Assembly: GCA_022424815.1 (NCBI GenBank)
Contig: JAKMGS010000089.1
Coordinates: 1-7,550 of the forward strand
Direction of reading: 5' to 3'
From: Schleiferiaceae bacterium
GTDB taxonomy: Bacteria > Bacteroidota > Bacteroidia > Flavobacteriales > Schleiferiaceae
DNA length: 7,550 bases
Below, piece by piece: positions 1-6,298 of the stretch; positions within the stretch are counted from its first letter, which is position 1, and every line of letters begins with the position of its first letter. The notes beneath the pieces are model-generated. The model saw only the letters and a list, made by a program, of their open reading frames with translations. It was not told the DNA's origin and ran no database searches. The translations under genes were made by a program, and so were the position numbers.

Positions 1-1122
1 GTCCATACGGTCTTCTTTTTCTTTTTTGGGCAAGCCTCGGTATCGAGTCAGGAAAAGACCAAGGCTTCCAAGAGTGAAGAATAGGAGGTAAATTAATAAT
101 TGGCCACTCAATCCTAAATCCACGAAAGCGTGTACCGAACTATCTCCCAAAATCCCAGAACGGGTGAGGAAGGTTGAATACAATACGAGCAAGAAAGTGA
201 TGATCAACAGGAACAATACCGACGGCATTACGCCCCCTTTGTTGCGTTGGATGAGCAACAGGTGTGTGCCTGCAGCCATGGTGAGCCATGGTACTAATGA
301 GGTGTTTTCTACTGGATCCCACGCCCAGAATCCTCCGAAGCTCAATGCCTCATAGGCCCAGGCGCCGCCCATCAAGATACCAACTCCTAGAATGCCTACA
401 GAGAATACGCTCCATTTCAAAGCGCTTGAAATCCAAGAAGTATAGTCTTTGCGCAATAATCCGGCGATGGCGTAGCTAAATGGAATGAGGGTAGAGGCAA
501 AGCCCAAGAACAGCGTAGGCGGGTGGATGGTCATCCAATAGTTCTGAAGTAACGGATTCAACCCGGAGCCGTCCATGAAATTAGGGAAGCGGGTGAGGTA
601 GTCCTCGAACTGGGTCCAAGGCAATCCTAGGTTTTCAGGAAGTTCACGAACTAGGTTGAAGGGACTGTAGCCCAACTGGTAATCGCCAATCCAAATGCCC
701 AAAATCATGCTTACCAAGAAGGCTTGAACCGCGGCGAATACACCAACTACCGGTCCTTCAAAGTTCTTCGCAGTGTAGGTCAGGATCCACCCTAATATGG
801 CATTCCAGAACATCCAAAGAAGGAAGGAGCCTTCTTGACCTTCCCAGAACGCGGAGAACAAATAGCGTGGCGGCAGGTCTAACGAGGTGTGTTTCCATAC
901 ATAGTCAAACTCAAAGTAGTGGTTGGCCATGATGAAAAACAGCGTGCCAATAAGTCCAAAAAGGGTGATGGCGTGTATCCGAAAGGCCAAGCGGCCGACA
1001 GTTTTCCATCCTTCTCCTTTGCTGTAATAGGCGAAGGTGGAAAGCAGTGCGAATACAAATGAAAAGGCCGTTAAACCCCGTCCGAGTTCAGCGGCCCATA
1101 AATGTTCTCCAATGTAGTTCAT
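1..1122 (-). CDS. ccmF: Cytochrome c maturation protein CcmF (heme lyase subunit), 3' end cut by window edge
   Basis: The first 374 codons are present, starting at the ATG at 1122; the C-terminal part lies beyond base 1. CcmF is a polytopic inner-membrane protein that takes heme from holo-CcmE and helps attach it to the CxxCH of apocytochrome c in the periplasm. Family hallmarks are visible: FWEGQEGS around residues 92-99, HPPTLFLG around 200-207, the tryptophan-rich WWD signature GGFWAWDPVENTS at 263-275, and TRSGILGDSSVHAF at 320-333. The histidines at 200 and 331 sit where heme-handling histidines are expected. Hydrophobic segments recur throughout. The start lies 5 bp beyond the ccmE stop, so this is the fifth gene of the ccmBCDEF operon. 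CcsA/CcsB-type synthases share the WWD motif, but the EGQEGS block and the ccmB/C/E neighbours favour CcmF. The frame is unbroken. Confidence 0.93.
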   Translation of the reverse strand, partial: MNYIGEHLWAAELGRGLTAFSFVFALLSTFAYYSKGEGWKTVGRLAFRIHAITLFGLIGTLFFIMANHYFEFDYVWKHTSLDLPPRYLFSAFWEGQEGSFLLWMFWNAILGWILTYTAKNFEGPVVGVFAAVQAFLVSMILGIWIGDYQLGYSPFNLVRELPENLGLPWTQFEDYLTRFPNFMDGSGLNPLLQNYWMTIHPPTLFLGFASTLIPFSYAIAGLLRKDYTSWISSALKWSVFSVGILGVGILMGGAWAYEALSFGGFWAWDPVENTSLVPWLTMAAGTHLLLIQRNKGGVMPSVLFLLIITFLLVLYSTFLTRSGILGDSSVHAFVDLGLSGQLLIYLLFFTLGSLGLFLTRYRGLPKKEKEDRMD

Positions 1123-1127
1123 AGGGG

Positions 1128-1523
1128 TTATTTGTAGATTTTATCCGAATCTACTTCGTTTTGTTCGTTGTATTTCGATGGACACTTCATGAGAATGTCG
1201 GTGGCAACAAAGGCGGAGTCGGTCGCGTATCCAGTCATGGTAATTTCCTCGGAACGCTCGAAATCTTGAGGTTTAGGCTGGTTGTAAACCACGGTGCTCG
1301 CATTTCCCTTCTTGTCTTTGGCGGCAAAGGTGAGCGTTACAGTTTTCGGGTCGAAGCTCATGGGCTCTTCCAGATTGAGGTATCCGATCACCGTAGTAGT
1401 TTCTCCTTGCTTCAAGCTGGCATCTGCGAAACTGCTGTAGGTCGCACTATTGCCTAGGTTCACTAGAGTGAAGCCAATGAGTACTGCAATGGCAATGATG
1501 ATGGCAATCTGGCTATTTTTCAT
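1128..1523 (-). CDS. ccmE: Heme chaperone CcmE, CxxxY-type variant
   Basis: This encodes 131 residues, starting at the ATG at 1523 (MKNSQIAI). A longer in-frame reading from 1580 would lie inside the ccmD-like gene and add a non-family N-terminus. CcmE is a membrane-anchored periplasmic OB-fold protein that binds heme covalently and passes it to CcmF. An N-terminal membrane anchor spans about residues 5-23. The beta-rich domain follows, with VIGYLNLEEP and later EITMTGYATDSAFVATDIL preceding the heme site. That site reads KCPSKY, so Cys114 stands where E. coli CcmE has its heme-binding His130, with Tyr118 keeping the conserved tyrosine spacing. CxxxY CcmEs are known from archaea and from Desulfovibrio, so this is a variant chaperone rather than a dead gene. 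The start overlaps the end of the ccmD-like gene by 11 bp, and ccmF follows after 4 bp. Confidence 0.93.
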   Translation of the reverse strand: MKNSQIAIIIAIAVLIGFTLVNLGNSATYSSFADASLKQGETTTVIGYLNLEEPMSFDPKTVTLTFAAKDKKGNASTVVYNQPKPQDFERSEEITMTGYATDSAFVATDILMKCPSKYNEQNEVDSDKIYK

Positions 1524-1701
1524 TTTCCAGTTTTGTGATTTTACGGTCCAATTGGACCAAGTACAACGCCAAACCCACAAAAATGATGGCGATGACCGCT
1601 ACCACTACATAAATCTTGCCGTTGCCGTACATCGGGTTATCATTTTGTGCCAATCCCACATATGGTAAGCACATCGCTAGAAGCGGTAAGAATTTTTTCA
1701 T
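1513..1701 (-). CDS. ccmD: CcmD-like small membrane protein
   Basis: This encodes 62 residues. An N-terminal hydrophobic segment with a signal-peptide look (about residues 1-19, ending GLAQ) is followed by a short polar stretch, one strong transmembrane helix (about 29-49), and a charged tail LDRKITKLENEK. In classical systems CcmD is a tiny one-helix protein that holds CcmC and holo-CcmE together and helps release the chaperone. The assignment rests on size, the single helix with a charged tail, and position between ccmC and ccmE. Sequence conservation in this family is too low for a motif argument. The start codon overlaps the ccmC stop in an ATGA, and the 3' end overlaps the ccmE start by 11 bp, so it is almost certainly translated. 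The extra N-terminal hydrophobic segment is absent from E. coli CcmD. Confidence 0.75.
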   Translation of the reverse strand: MKKFLPLLAMCLPYVGLAQNDNPMYGNGKIYVVVAVIAIIFVGLALYLVQLDRKITKLENEK

Positions 1702-2345
1702 TCTTGAAGAGCTTTTAATCTATAACGCAAAGAAGCGATCCAGGTTCCCACCAAAATCCAACCTATTACGGCAGGGTAGAACACCATACGCAGTCCGTTG
1801 TCTAAATCATAACTGTTGAATCCAGGGTTGCCGCCATTGCCTGGGTGCAGGCTGTCGGTCATACGAGGTAGGATTCCGATGAAAACAATCATCATGACGA
1901 AGGCGAAAATGTTGTAAACGGCTGAAATTCTGGCCTTTTTACGGGCGTCGTCCATGGAGTTGCGCAATACGAAGTAAGCCAAGTAAATGAGAATGGTGAT
2001 GGCCGTACCGTTGAGTTTTGGGTCATTGGTCCACCAAGCCCCCCAGGTGAATTTCGCCCAGACCATTCCTGTGAACAGTCCCATGAAGGAGAAGAACATT
2101 CCCATCTCAGCGAGGCTGATGCTGCGGCGGTCTTTCCCTAAATCTTCTGTGCCAAGGAATCTAATGGCGTTCCAAAAACTAGCCGCCATCATAGCCACCA
2201 TGGCGAACCACATGCTGACGTGATAAAACAAATTGCGAATACTTTCTGCGAGGAGAGGCAGATCTGGCACCTTGGTCAACAAACCATAGATCAAACTATA
2301 CGCGACCAATAGCAACCCCAATACCTTGTAAATGCTTCCTTTCAT
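1698..2345 (-). CDS. ccmC: Heme delivery membrane protein CcmC
   Basis: This encodes 215 residues from the ATG at 2345, 8 bp after the ccmB stop. An upstream in-frame ATG at 2366 would overlap ccmB by 13 bp and add seven residues (MARLKQH). I prefer 2345 because the protein then begins with a typical short basic end before the first helix. CcmC presents heme in its periplasmic WWD domain and is needed for heme transfer to CcmE. About six hydrophobic helices can be traced. The probable heme-ligand histidines are His42 in FYHVSMWF and His167 in DSLHPG, matching the two periplasmic histidines of E. coli CcmC. The WWD segment is WGAWWTNDPKLNG at about 101-113; Asn replaces the third tryptophan of the usual WGxWWxWD. 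The 3' end overlaps the ccmD-like gene in an ATGA. Confidence 0.93.
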   Translation of the reverse strand: MKGSIYKVLGLLLVAYSLIYGLLTKVPDLPLLAESIRNLFYHVSMWFAMVAMMAASFWNAIRFLGTEDLGKDRRSISLAEMGMFFSFMGLFTGMVWAKFTWGAWWTNDPKLNGTAITILIYLAYFVLRNSMDDARKKARISAVYNIFAFVMMIVFIGILPRMTDSLHPGNGGNPGFNSYDLDNGLRMVFYPAVIGWILVGTWIASLRYRLKALQE

Positions 2346-2353
2346 GTGTTGTT

Positions 2354-2995
2354 TTAATCTTGCCAAAGATACGGAAAGAGTAGGTAGGCTAGGAGGCCTA
2401 TTCCCATATCTAAGGCAACTAATGTTCCCAATAAATTAGCGGCATCGGTAAGGGTCACACCTACAATGGCTTGCAGGTTTATGGCACTGGTCAGTTGGAG
2501 GACTGGAAAGAGCAAGGGAATGGCTAAAATGGCTCCCAACGTAGCATTACCTTTGGTGCGGTGTGCGATGCCGCTGGTCAAGGTCAAGACCACACTAAAT
2601 CCTGTTGCGCCTAGCATGAGTCCAATAAAGAATAAGGCGGTGTTGTACACGGGGTTACCAAAGAACACGCTGAACAAGGCCCAAGTCGCCATACTTAACA
2701 GCATCATGTATGCCACATTGAACAATATCTTGGCTATAATGGTATGCTTGGCATTGGCGATAGTTTGGAAGTAATAGAAGTAGGGCCCACTTTCAAATTC
2801 GAAACTTCGAGAAGATAATTGGACCGATCCAAAAAAGACAACTACCCAAAGCAACGTGTTCCATGCAGAATCTGATGGTGTGCTACCACTCAGTAAATAA
2901 ATGAGGTAGGATACGCCAAGTAAGTACAGGCCTAGTGAAAAAAGCACATTGCTATTTCTCACCTCTTGGCGAAAAAAACGAACCAGCAAGCGCAT
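2354..2995 (-). CDS. ccmB: Heme exporter membrane protein CcmB
   Basis: CcmB is the membrane subunit of the CcmAB ABC complex, which with CcmC and CcmD releases heme-loaded CcmE. The 213-residue protein has a basic cytoplasmic N-terminus (MRLLVRFFRQEVRNSN), then about six hydrophobic helices. The segment SRSFEFESGPYFYYF near the first loop and the total length near 215-220 residues fit the family. An in-frame ATG lies four codons upstream at 3007 (MQKT). I chose 2995 because a consensus promoter element at 3012-3019 would place the RNA start within a base or two of 3007, and because the bases before 2995 are A-rich, as is common before Bacteroidota starts. This is the first gene of the minus-strand ccm operon. 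Its usual ATPase partner CcmA is not upstream: the next gene there is divergent gpx. Confidence 0.88.
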   Translation of the reverse strand: MRLLVRFFRQEVRNSNVLFSLGLYLLGVSYLIYLLSGSTPSDSAWNTLLWVVVFFGSVQLSSRSFEFESGPYFYYFQTIANAKHTIIAKILFNVAYMMLLSMATWALFSVFFGNPVYNTALFFIGLMLGATGFSVVLTLTSGIAHRTKGNATLGAILAIPLLFPVLQLTSAINLQAIVGVTLTDAANLLGTLVALDMGIGLLAYLLFPYLWQD

Positions 2996-3011
2996 TGTTT
3001 TTTGCATTTCA

Positions 3012-3019
3012 CAAAATTA
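3012..3019 (-). promoter_or_regulatory. Candidate -7 promoter element of the ccm operon
   Basis: Read on the minus strand the site is TAATTTTG, an exact match to the Bacteroidota -7 consensus TAnnTTTG. It lies 16 bases before the preferred ccmB start at 2995. No convincing TTTG -33 element stands about 17-23 bases further upstream, so the call rests on the -7 match, the position in a divergent intergenic gap, and the absence of other upstream ccm genes. Confidence 0.5.
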
Positions 3020-3035
3020 CATCAAACTATTCCAG

Positions 3036-3043
3036 CACCTTTG
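3036..3043 (+). promoter_or_regulatory. Weak candidate -7 element for gpx-bshB1
   Basis: CACCTTTG matches TAnnTTTG except for C in place of the first T. It lies 24 bases before the preferred gpx start, giving a plausible leader of about 20 bases. There is no clear -33 partner. Some promoter must lie in this 72-base gap (2996-3067), because the upstream gene is divergent, but this particular site is uncertain. Confidence 0.3.
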
Positions 3044-3067
3044 ATGTTTATCACAAAAACCCCAAAC

Positions 3068-3649
3068 ATGAAACGAATTTTATCCCTGCTATCTTTTGCT
3101 TTGCTTTTCTCTTGCAGCAATGGAACACAAGAATCCACCTCAAACACACTAGCCATGAGCGCTCCACCTATTGATTTTTATACGCTGAATACCACAACCA
3201 TTGACGGAAAACCTTTCTCGTTCTCCTCTTTGAAAGGGAAAAGAGTACTTATTGTAAATACTGCTTCTAAGTGCGGTTATACTCCCCAATACGAGGACTT
3301 AGAGAAATTATACCGCGCCTACGGTGGTGATAATTTTACAATCATTGGCTTTCCTTCGAATGATTTTGGTTGGCAAGAGCCAGGTTCCGAACAAGAAATT
3401 ATGACGTTTTGCTCCACACAATATGGTGTGACCTTTCCTATGATGTCCAAGGTTAAGACAGGGGCAAATCGCGGAGACGACATCTACCAATGGTTGTGTA
3501 GTAAAGAACAGAATGGTATTTCTGATGCCAAGGTCAGCTGGAACTTTAATAAGTTTTTGATCGATGAAAATGGCCAATGGGTGGCACATTTCCCTTCTTC
3601 TACCAGTCCGATGAGCATGGAAATCACGACCTTTGCTTCAGGAAAGTAA
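3068..3649 (+). CDS. Glutathione peroxidase family thiol peroxidase, predicted lipoprotein
   Basis: This encodes 193 residues from the ATG at 3068. Longer in-frame readings back to 2966 would run into ccmB on the other strand. The chosen start gives a lipoprotein signal peptide: MKR, a hydrophobic run, and the lipobox LFSC with Cys16 as the lipidated residue. The GPx fold (thioredoxin-like) follows. Cys69 in NTASKCGYTP is the peroxidatic cysteine (not selenocysteine). Gln103 in GWQEPG and Trp158-Asn159 in WNFNKFL complete the catalytic tetrad. Cys115 in TFCSTQYGVTFP sits where E. coli BtuE and plant enzymes carry their resolving cysteine, so the likely reductant is a thioredoxin-type protein rather than glutathione. 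The usual FPCNQF is FPSNDF here, losing a non-essential cysteine. The polar residues after Cys16 are not acid-rich, so a periplasm-facing location is more likely than surface export. bshB1 follows after 5 bp. Confidence 0.9.
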   Translation: MKRILSLLSFALLFSCSNGTQESTSNTLAMSAPPIDFYTLNTTTIDGKPFSFSSLKGKRVLIVNTASKCGYTPQYEDLEKLYRAYGGDNFTIIGFPSNDFGWQEPGSEQEIMTFCSTQYGVTFPMMSKVKTGANRGDDIYQWLCSKEQNGISDAKVSWNFNKFLIDENGQWVAHFPSSTSPMSMEITTFASGK

Positions 3650-3654
3650 AGACT

Positions 3655-4371
3655 ATGAAACTTGATATTCTTGCTTTCGGTGCCCACCCTGATGATGTCG
3701 AGTTGGGCGCTGGAGGTATTCTAGCTAGTCATACCTCTGCCGGTAAGAAGGTTGGGATTGTGGATCTGACCCGTGGTGAGATGGGGACGCGAGGTACTCC
3801 TGAGCTGCGCGATGTAGAAGCCGCTGAGGCTGCTAAAATCTTAGGATGTGTGGTTCGAGAGAATTTATGCATGCCTGATGGCCAAGTCGGTTATGATCAC
3901 GAATCACAGTTATTAGTGGCGAAAATGGTGCGGAAATACCAGCCCGATATTGTGATTATGAATGCACCAACAGACCGTCACCCTGATCACGGCAGAGCTT
4001 CTCGTTTGGTTGAGGAAGCATGTTTTATCAGTGGTTTGCACAAGATTGAATTGGAAAAAAATGGAGAGAAATTGGCTCCATGGCGTCCAATAACAATGTA
4101 TAAGTACCTACAGTTTTATAATCTAAACCCTGATCTAATTGTGGATATATCTGCTGGATTTGAACAAAAATTAGCCAGTATTAAAGCACATACGAGTCAG
4201 TTTTATGATCCCAATAGTAATGAGCCGGAAACGGTTATTGCGAGTAAGGGATTTTTAGATAGTGTAGTGGCGCGTGCCCAGGATTGGGGGCGCATTATTG
4301 GTGTACCTTATGCAGAGCCATTGATCACAGTTAGACAGCTGGGGGTAGAAGATTTAACAACTTTGAAATAA
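3655..4371 (+). CDS. bshB1: Bacillithiol biosynthesis deacetylase BshB1
   Basis: This encodes 238 residues. BshB1 removes the acetyl group from N-acetylglucosaminyl-L-malate to give glucosaminyl-malate, the second step of bacillithiol synthesis in the cytoplasm. It is a LmbE/PIG-L type zinc deacetylase. The N-terminal AHPDDVE motif supplies His11 and Asp14 as zinc ligands and Asp13 as the catalytic base, and His112 in TDRHPDHGRA (106-115) is the third ligand; this matches the known layout of Bacillus BshB. TRGEMGTRGTPELR at 39-52 and the C-terminal SIKAHTSQFYDP block are typical of the BshB1 subfamily. The ATG at 3655 gives the normal family length and lies 5 bp after gpx, so the two are probably co-transcribed. 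bshA and bshC are not in this window. There is no obvious terminator before the next gene. Confidence 0.93.
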   Translation: MKLDILAFGAHPDDVELGAGGILASHTSAGKKVGIVDLTRGEMGTRGTPELRDVEAAEAAKILGCVVRENLCMPDGQVGYDHESQLLVAKMVRKYQPDIVIMNAPTDRHPDHGRASRLVEEACFISGLHKIELEKNGEKLAPWRPITMYKYLQFYNLNPDLIVDISAGFEQKLASIKAHTSQFYDPNSNEPETVIASKGFLDSVVARAQDWGRIIGVPYAEPLITVRQLGVEDLTTLK

Positions 4372-4420
4372 AATTGTGTTGTCTCGATTGAGATGCATAA
4401 AATTTCTTTAAAAATTCATG

Positions 4421-4428
4421 TATTTTTG
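4421..4428 (+). promoter_or_regulatory. -7 promoter element before the 72-residue gene
   Basis: TATTTTTG exactly matches TAnnTTTG. It stands 34 bases before the ATG at 4463, in an AT-rich gap (4372-4462) after bshB1, giving a leader of about 30 bases. A TTTG -33 box at the right distance is not evident. It suggests the small gene can be transcribed independently of gpx-bshB1. Confidence 0.5.
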
Positions 4429-4462
4429 TTTACTATTCAATAACTAAAACAACAAGTTGTTT

Positions 4463-4681
4463 ATGAAACCAAAGGCAGTAGTTAACTACATCCGCGAAAA
4501 CCAAAACAATAACAAAACTTTGAAGTCACTATTTGCTTCGCAGTTTTTGGGGAAATTTTCTGATGAGGAATTGGGAGGCCTAGCACGTTCGATTGAAAAA
4601 GAATCTGTGCGTCGCCAGCAAGCCGTTGTTGATGAGAAGATCGCCTACCTGCAGTCTTTAGGTTACACGGTGAACAAATAA
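4463..4681 (+). CDS. Uncharacterised 72-residue soluble protein
   Basis: I do not recognise this family. The ATG at 4463 follows an A-rich leader; a TTG two codons earlier is possible but less likely. The product is polar and strongly charged, with no signal peptide, membrane segment or cysteine. Residues 1-30 (MKPKAVVNYIRENQNNNK...) look helical with an asparagine-rich turn. FSDEELGGLARSIEKES at 32-48 reads as an amphipathic helix, and the C-terminal half VDEKIAYLQSLGYTV ends with a short hydrophobic tail. That it is a real gene is supported by the consensus promoter element upstream, the strong terminator 23 bases after the stop, and codon use like its neighbours. It appears to be a single-gene unit. 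A small nucleic-acid or protein binding role is possible, but nothing in the sequence shows it. Confidence 0.75.
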   Translation: MKPKAVVNYIRENQNNNKTLKSLFASQFLGKFSDEELGGLARSIEKESVRRQQAVVDEKIAYLQSLGYTVNK

Positions 4682-4704
4682 TTCACACGGTACATCACAA
4701 AAAA

Positions 4705-4723
4705 CCCGCGCTTTTAGCGCGGG
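4705..4723. terminator. Bidirectional intrinsic terminator
   Basis: An 8-bp perfect stem CCCGCGCT/AGCGCGGG closes a TTT loop (4713-4715). Seven T's (4724-4730) follow it on the plus strand. An A-run (4699-4704) precedes it and becomes a U-run for minus-strand transcription. It lies between two convergent genes, 23 bases after the small gene stop and 24 bases beyond the peptidase stop, so it can end both transcripts. Confidence 0.93.
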
Positions 4724-4747
4724 TTTTTTTATTCAATCAAGCCAGTC

Positions 4748-5434
4748 TTAATCTCTGCCACTAAGCAAAGAAATGTAATACGCGAGCTGAGCCATAGAAG
4801 CCAACGCTGCTACAAGGTAGGTACGTGCTGCCCAGTTCAAAGCATCCGCTGCTTTTGCATGTTCCGTGGTATCGATGGTTCCTGTAGAGGTCAGCCAAGC
4901 CAACGCGCGATTAGAAGCGTCGTATTCCACAGGTAATGTTACCAAGGTGAAGGCTGTAATGGCCGTTTGCGAGATAATCAATACCCAAATTATGGTATTA
5001 AAGCTGAACAGGTTGAGCATTCCAAATCCTAGGATCATGCTCCACATTACGATGTTCATGATGCGTCCGCTAGCACTAGCAAGAGGAACGAGTTTAGATC
5101 TCATTTCCAGCCATTGGTAACCCACGGCGTGCTGTACAGCATGTCCTACTTCGTGGGCAGCCACAGCGGCGGCGCTTACACTGCGTCCACTGAATACCTC
5201 CGGACTCAGGTTTACTGTTTTATCGACTGGGTTGTAGTGATCGGTCAATTTACCAGGCACGCTTTGAATGCGAACATCCGTGATGTTGTGATCGTCCAGC
5301 ATTTTCTGGGCAATCTCTGCTCCGCTCAAGCCATTGCTGAGGGCTTCTTGCGAATATTTCTTGAATTTTGATTTCAAGCGTTGTTGAACGACAAAGCCTA
5401 AAACCACAAATAGGATGATAATAACGAAGTACAT
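4748..5434 (-). CDS. Membrane-anchored zinc metallopeptidase, YugP type (Zn_peptidase_2)
   Basis: This encodes 228 residues from the ATG at 5434 (MYFVIIILF). A longer in-frame start at 5491 would add a polar extension and run up to the surE promoter. An N-terminal membrane helix (about residues 2-17) is followed by a basic stretch and the catalytic region. That region has AAHEVGHAVQHA with His94, Glu95 and His98 forming HExxH, preceded by the NPVDKTVNLSPEVF block typical of this family. Further helices lie at about 126-142 and 147-168, and the LPVEYDASNRAL segment (about 167-178) probably supplies the third zinc ligand (Glu170 or Asp172). Length and motif order match the YugP family, whose physiological substrate is not well defined. 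It is a single-gene unit: divergent from surE and ended by the shared terminator near 4714. Confidence 0.9.
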   Translation of the reverse strand: MYFVIIILFVVLGFVVQQRLKSKFKKYSQEALSNGLSGAEIAQKMLDDHNITDVRIQSVPGKLTDHYNPVDKTVNLSPEVFSGRSVSAAAVAAHEVGHAVQHAVGYQWLEMRSKLVPLASASGRIMNIVMWSMILGFGMLNLFSFNTIIWVLIISQTAITAFTLVTLPVEYDASNRALAWLTSTGTIDTTEHAKAADALNWAARTYLVAALASMAQLAYYISLLSGRD

Positions 5435-5497
5435 TTTGGTGTTATAAAGTTGTTTGGATTCAAATAAACAAAATTTATGCCTCTCCTTCACAAAATG

Positions 5498-5505
5498 TAA
5501 CTTTG
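5498..5505 (+). promoter_or_regulatory. -7 promoter element of the surE-lpxB operon
   Basis: TAACTTTG exactly matches TAnnTTTG and lies 19 bases before the surE ATG. A weak TTTA (4-base) candidate for the -33 box sits at 5474-5477 with a 20-base spacer. The same 90-base gap (5435-5524) must also hold the promoter of the divergent peptidase gene. On the minus strand two one-mismatch candidates, AAATTTTG (5476-5469) and TTTATTTG just downstream, are visible but not decisive. Confidence 0.55.
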
Positions 5506-5524
5506 GCAGATAGCCCGAGAACTT

Positions 5525-6298
5525 ATGACAAAACGCCCTCTAATTTTAGTGACTAACGACGACAGCGTTGTTGCACCAGGTATTAAAACGTTGGTAGAGA
5601 TCGCCAATGAATTTGGCGAGGTATACGTCGTAGCGCCTGATGGGCCTCAAAGTGGAAAGGGCCATGCCATTACCTTGGACCAGAGTCTAAGATGCAATGA
5701 AGTGCCCACTGATGGGCCTCAGAAAGAGTACAAAGTCAGCGGTACACCTGCAGATTGCGTGAAGTTGGCCATTAATGTGGTCTTACCCCGTCGCCCAGAT
5801 TTGATTCTAAGTGGAATTAACCACGGGTCAAATGCTTCTGTGAATGTAATCTACTCCGGAACAATGAGTGCGGCAGTAGAAGGTGCATTGGAGCGCATTG
5901 ATAGTATTGGGTTTAGTTTGGATGAATTTCCATGGACGGCATCTATGAAGGCTGCGAAGCCTTACGTGCGCACGGTTATTGCGAATGTGTTGGAAAATGG
6001 ATTACCGAGCGGAGTGTGTTTGAATGTAAATATTCCTGCCAATGATTTGGTGCCTTATAAAGGATTGAAGGTTTGTCGCCAAGCGATAGGGAATTGGGTA
6101 GAGGAGTTTGACTCTAGAATTGATCCATATGGACGCCCTTATTACTGGCTTACTGGTAAATATGAGCTGTATGACCAAGGAAGTGATACGGATATTGCAG
6201 CACTTAGAGAGGGTTATGTGAGTGTCGTGCCTGTGAGTGTCGATTTAACAGCACATGAATCCTTAGCAACTTTAAACCAATGGAATTTTGAAATCTAA
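5525..6298 (+). CDS. surE: 5'/3'-nucleotidase SurE
   Basis: This encodes 257 residues. SurE is a cytoplasmic metal-dependent phosphatase that dephosphorylates nucleoside monophosphates and is linked to stationary-phase survival. The family metal site is visible: Asp12-Asp13 in VTNDD, Ser43 in PDGPQSGKGHAIT, and Asn99 in SGINHGSN. YKVSGTPADCV (69-79) and YSGTMSAAVEG (110-120) are also characteristic, and the length is normal. One oddity is NDDS at 11-14, where the family almost always has NDDG. The start at 5525 is set by the promoter just upstream and by the standard N-terminus (KRPLILVTNDD). It is the first gene of an operon with the small membrane gene (11-bp overlap) and lpxB. Linkage of surE and lpxB recurs in Bacteroidota, although a shared biochemical role is not established. 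Confidence 0.95.
   Translation: MTKRPLILVTNDDSVVAPGIKTLVEIANEFGEVYVVAPDGPQSGKGHAITLDQSLRCNEVPTDGPQKEYKVSGTPADCVKLAINVVLPRRPDLILSGINHGSNASVNVIYSGTMSAAVEGALERIDSIGFSLDEFPWTASMKAAKPYVRTVIANVLENGLPSGVCLNVNIPANDLVPYKGLKVCRQAIGNWVEEFDSRIDPYGRPYYWLTGKYELYDQGSDTDIAALREGYVSVVPVSVDLTAHESLATLNQWNFEI

Noticed and set aside
140..479. Several 60-63 residue open frames on both strands
   Set aside because: They lie wholly inside ccmF, which has strong family motifs in its own frame; these are shadow frames with atypical composition.
1161..2774. Plus-strand open frames opposite ccmE, ccmD, ccmC and ccmB
   Set aside because: All are antisense to well-supported ccm genes and show no recognisable domain or start context.
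2966..3067. N-terminal extension of gpx
   Set aside because: It would overlap ccmB and bury the clear lipoprotein signal peptide that begins at 3068.
4382..4393. Small inverted repeat TCTC-GATT-GAGA after bshB1
   Set aside because: A 4-bp stem without a following T-run is too weak to call a terminator or operator.
4866..5371. Two plus-strand open frames of 84-85 codons
   Set aside because: They are antisense to the HExxH metallopeptidase gene, whose frame carries the conserved motifs.
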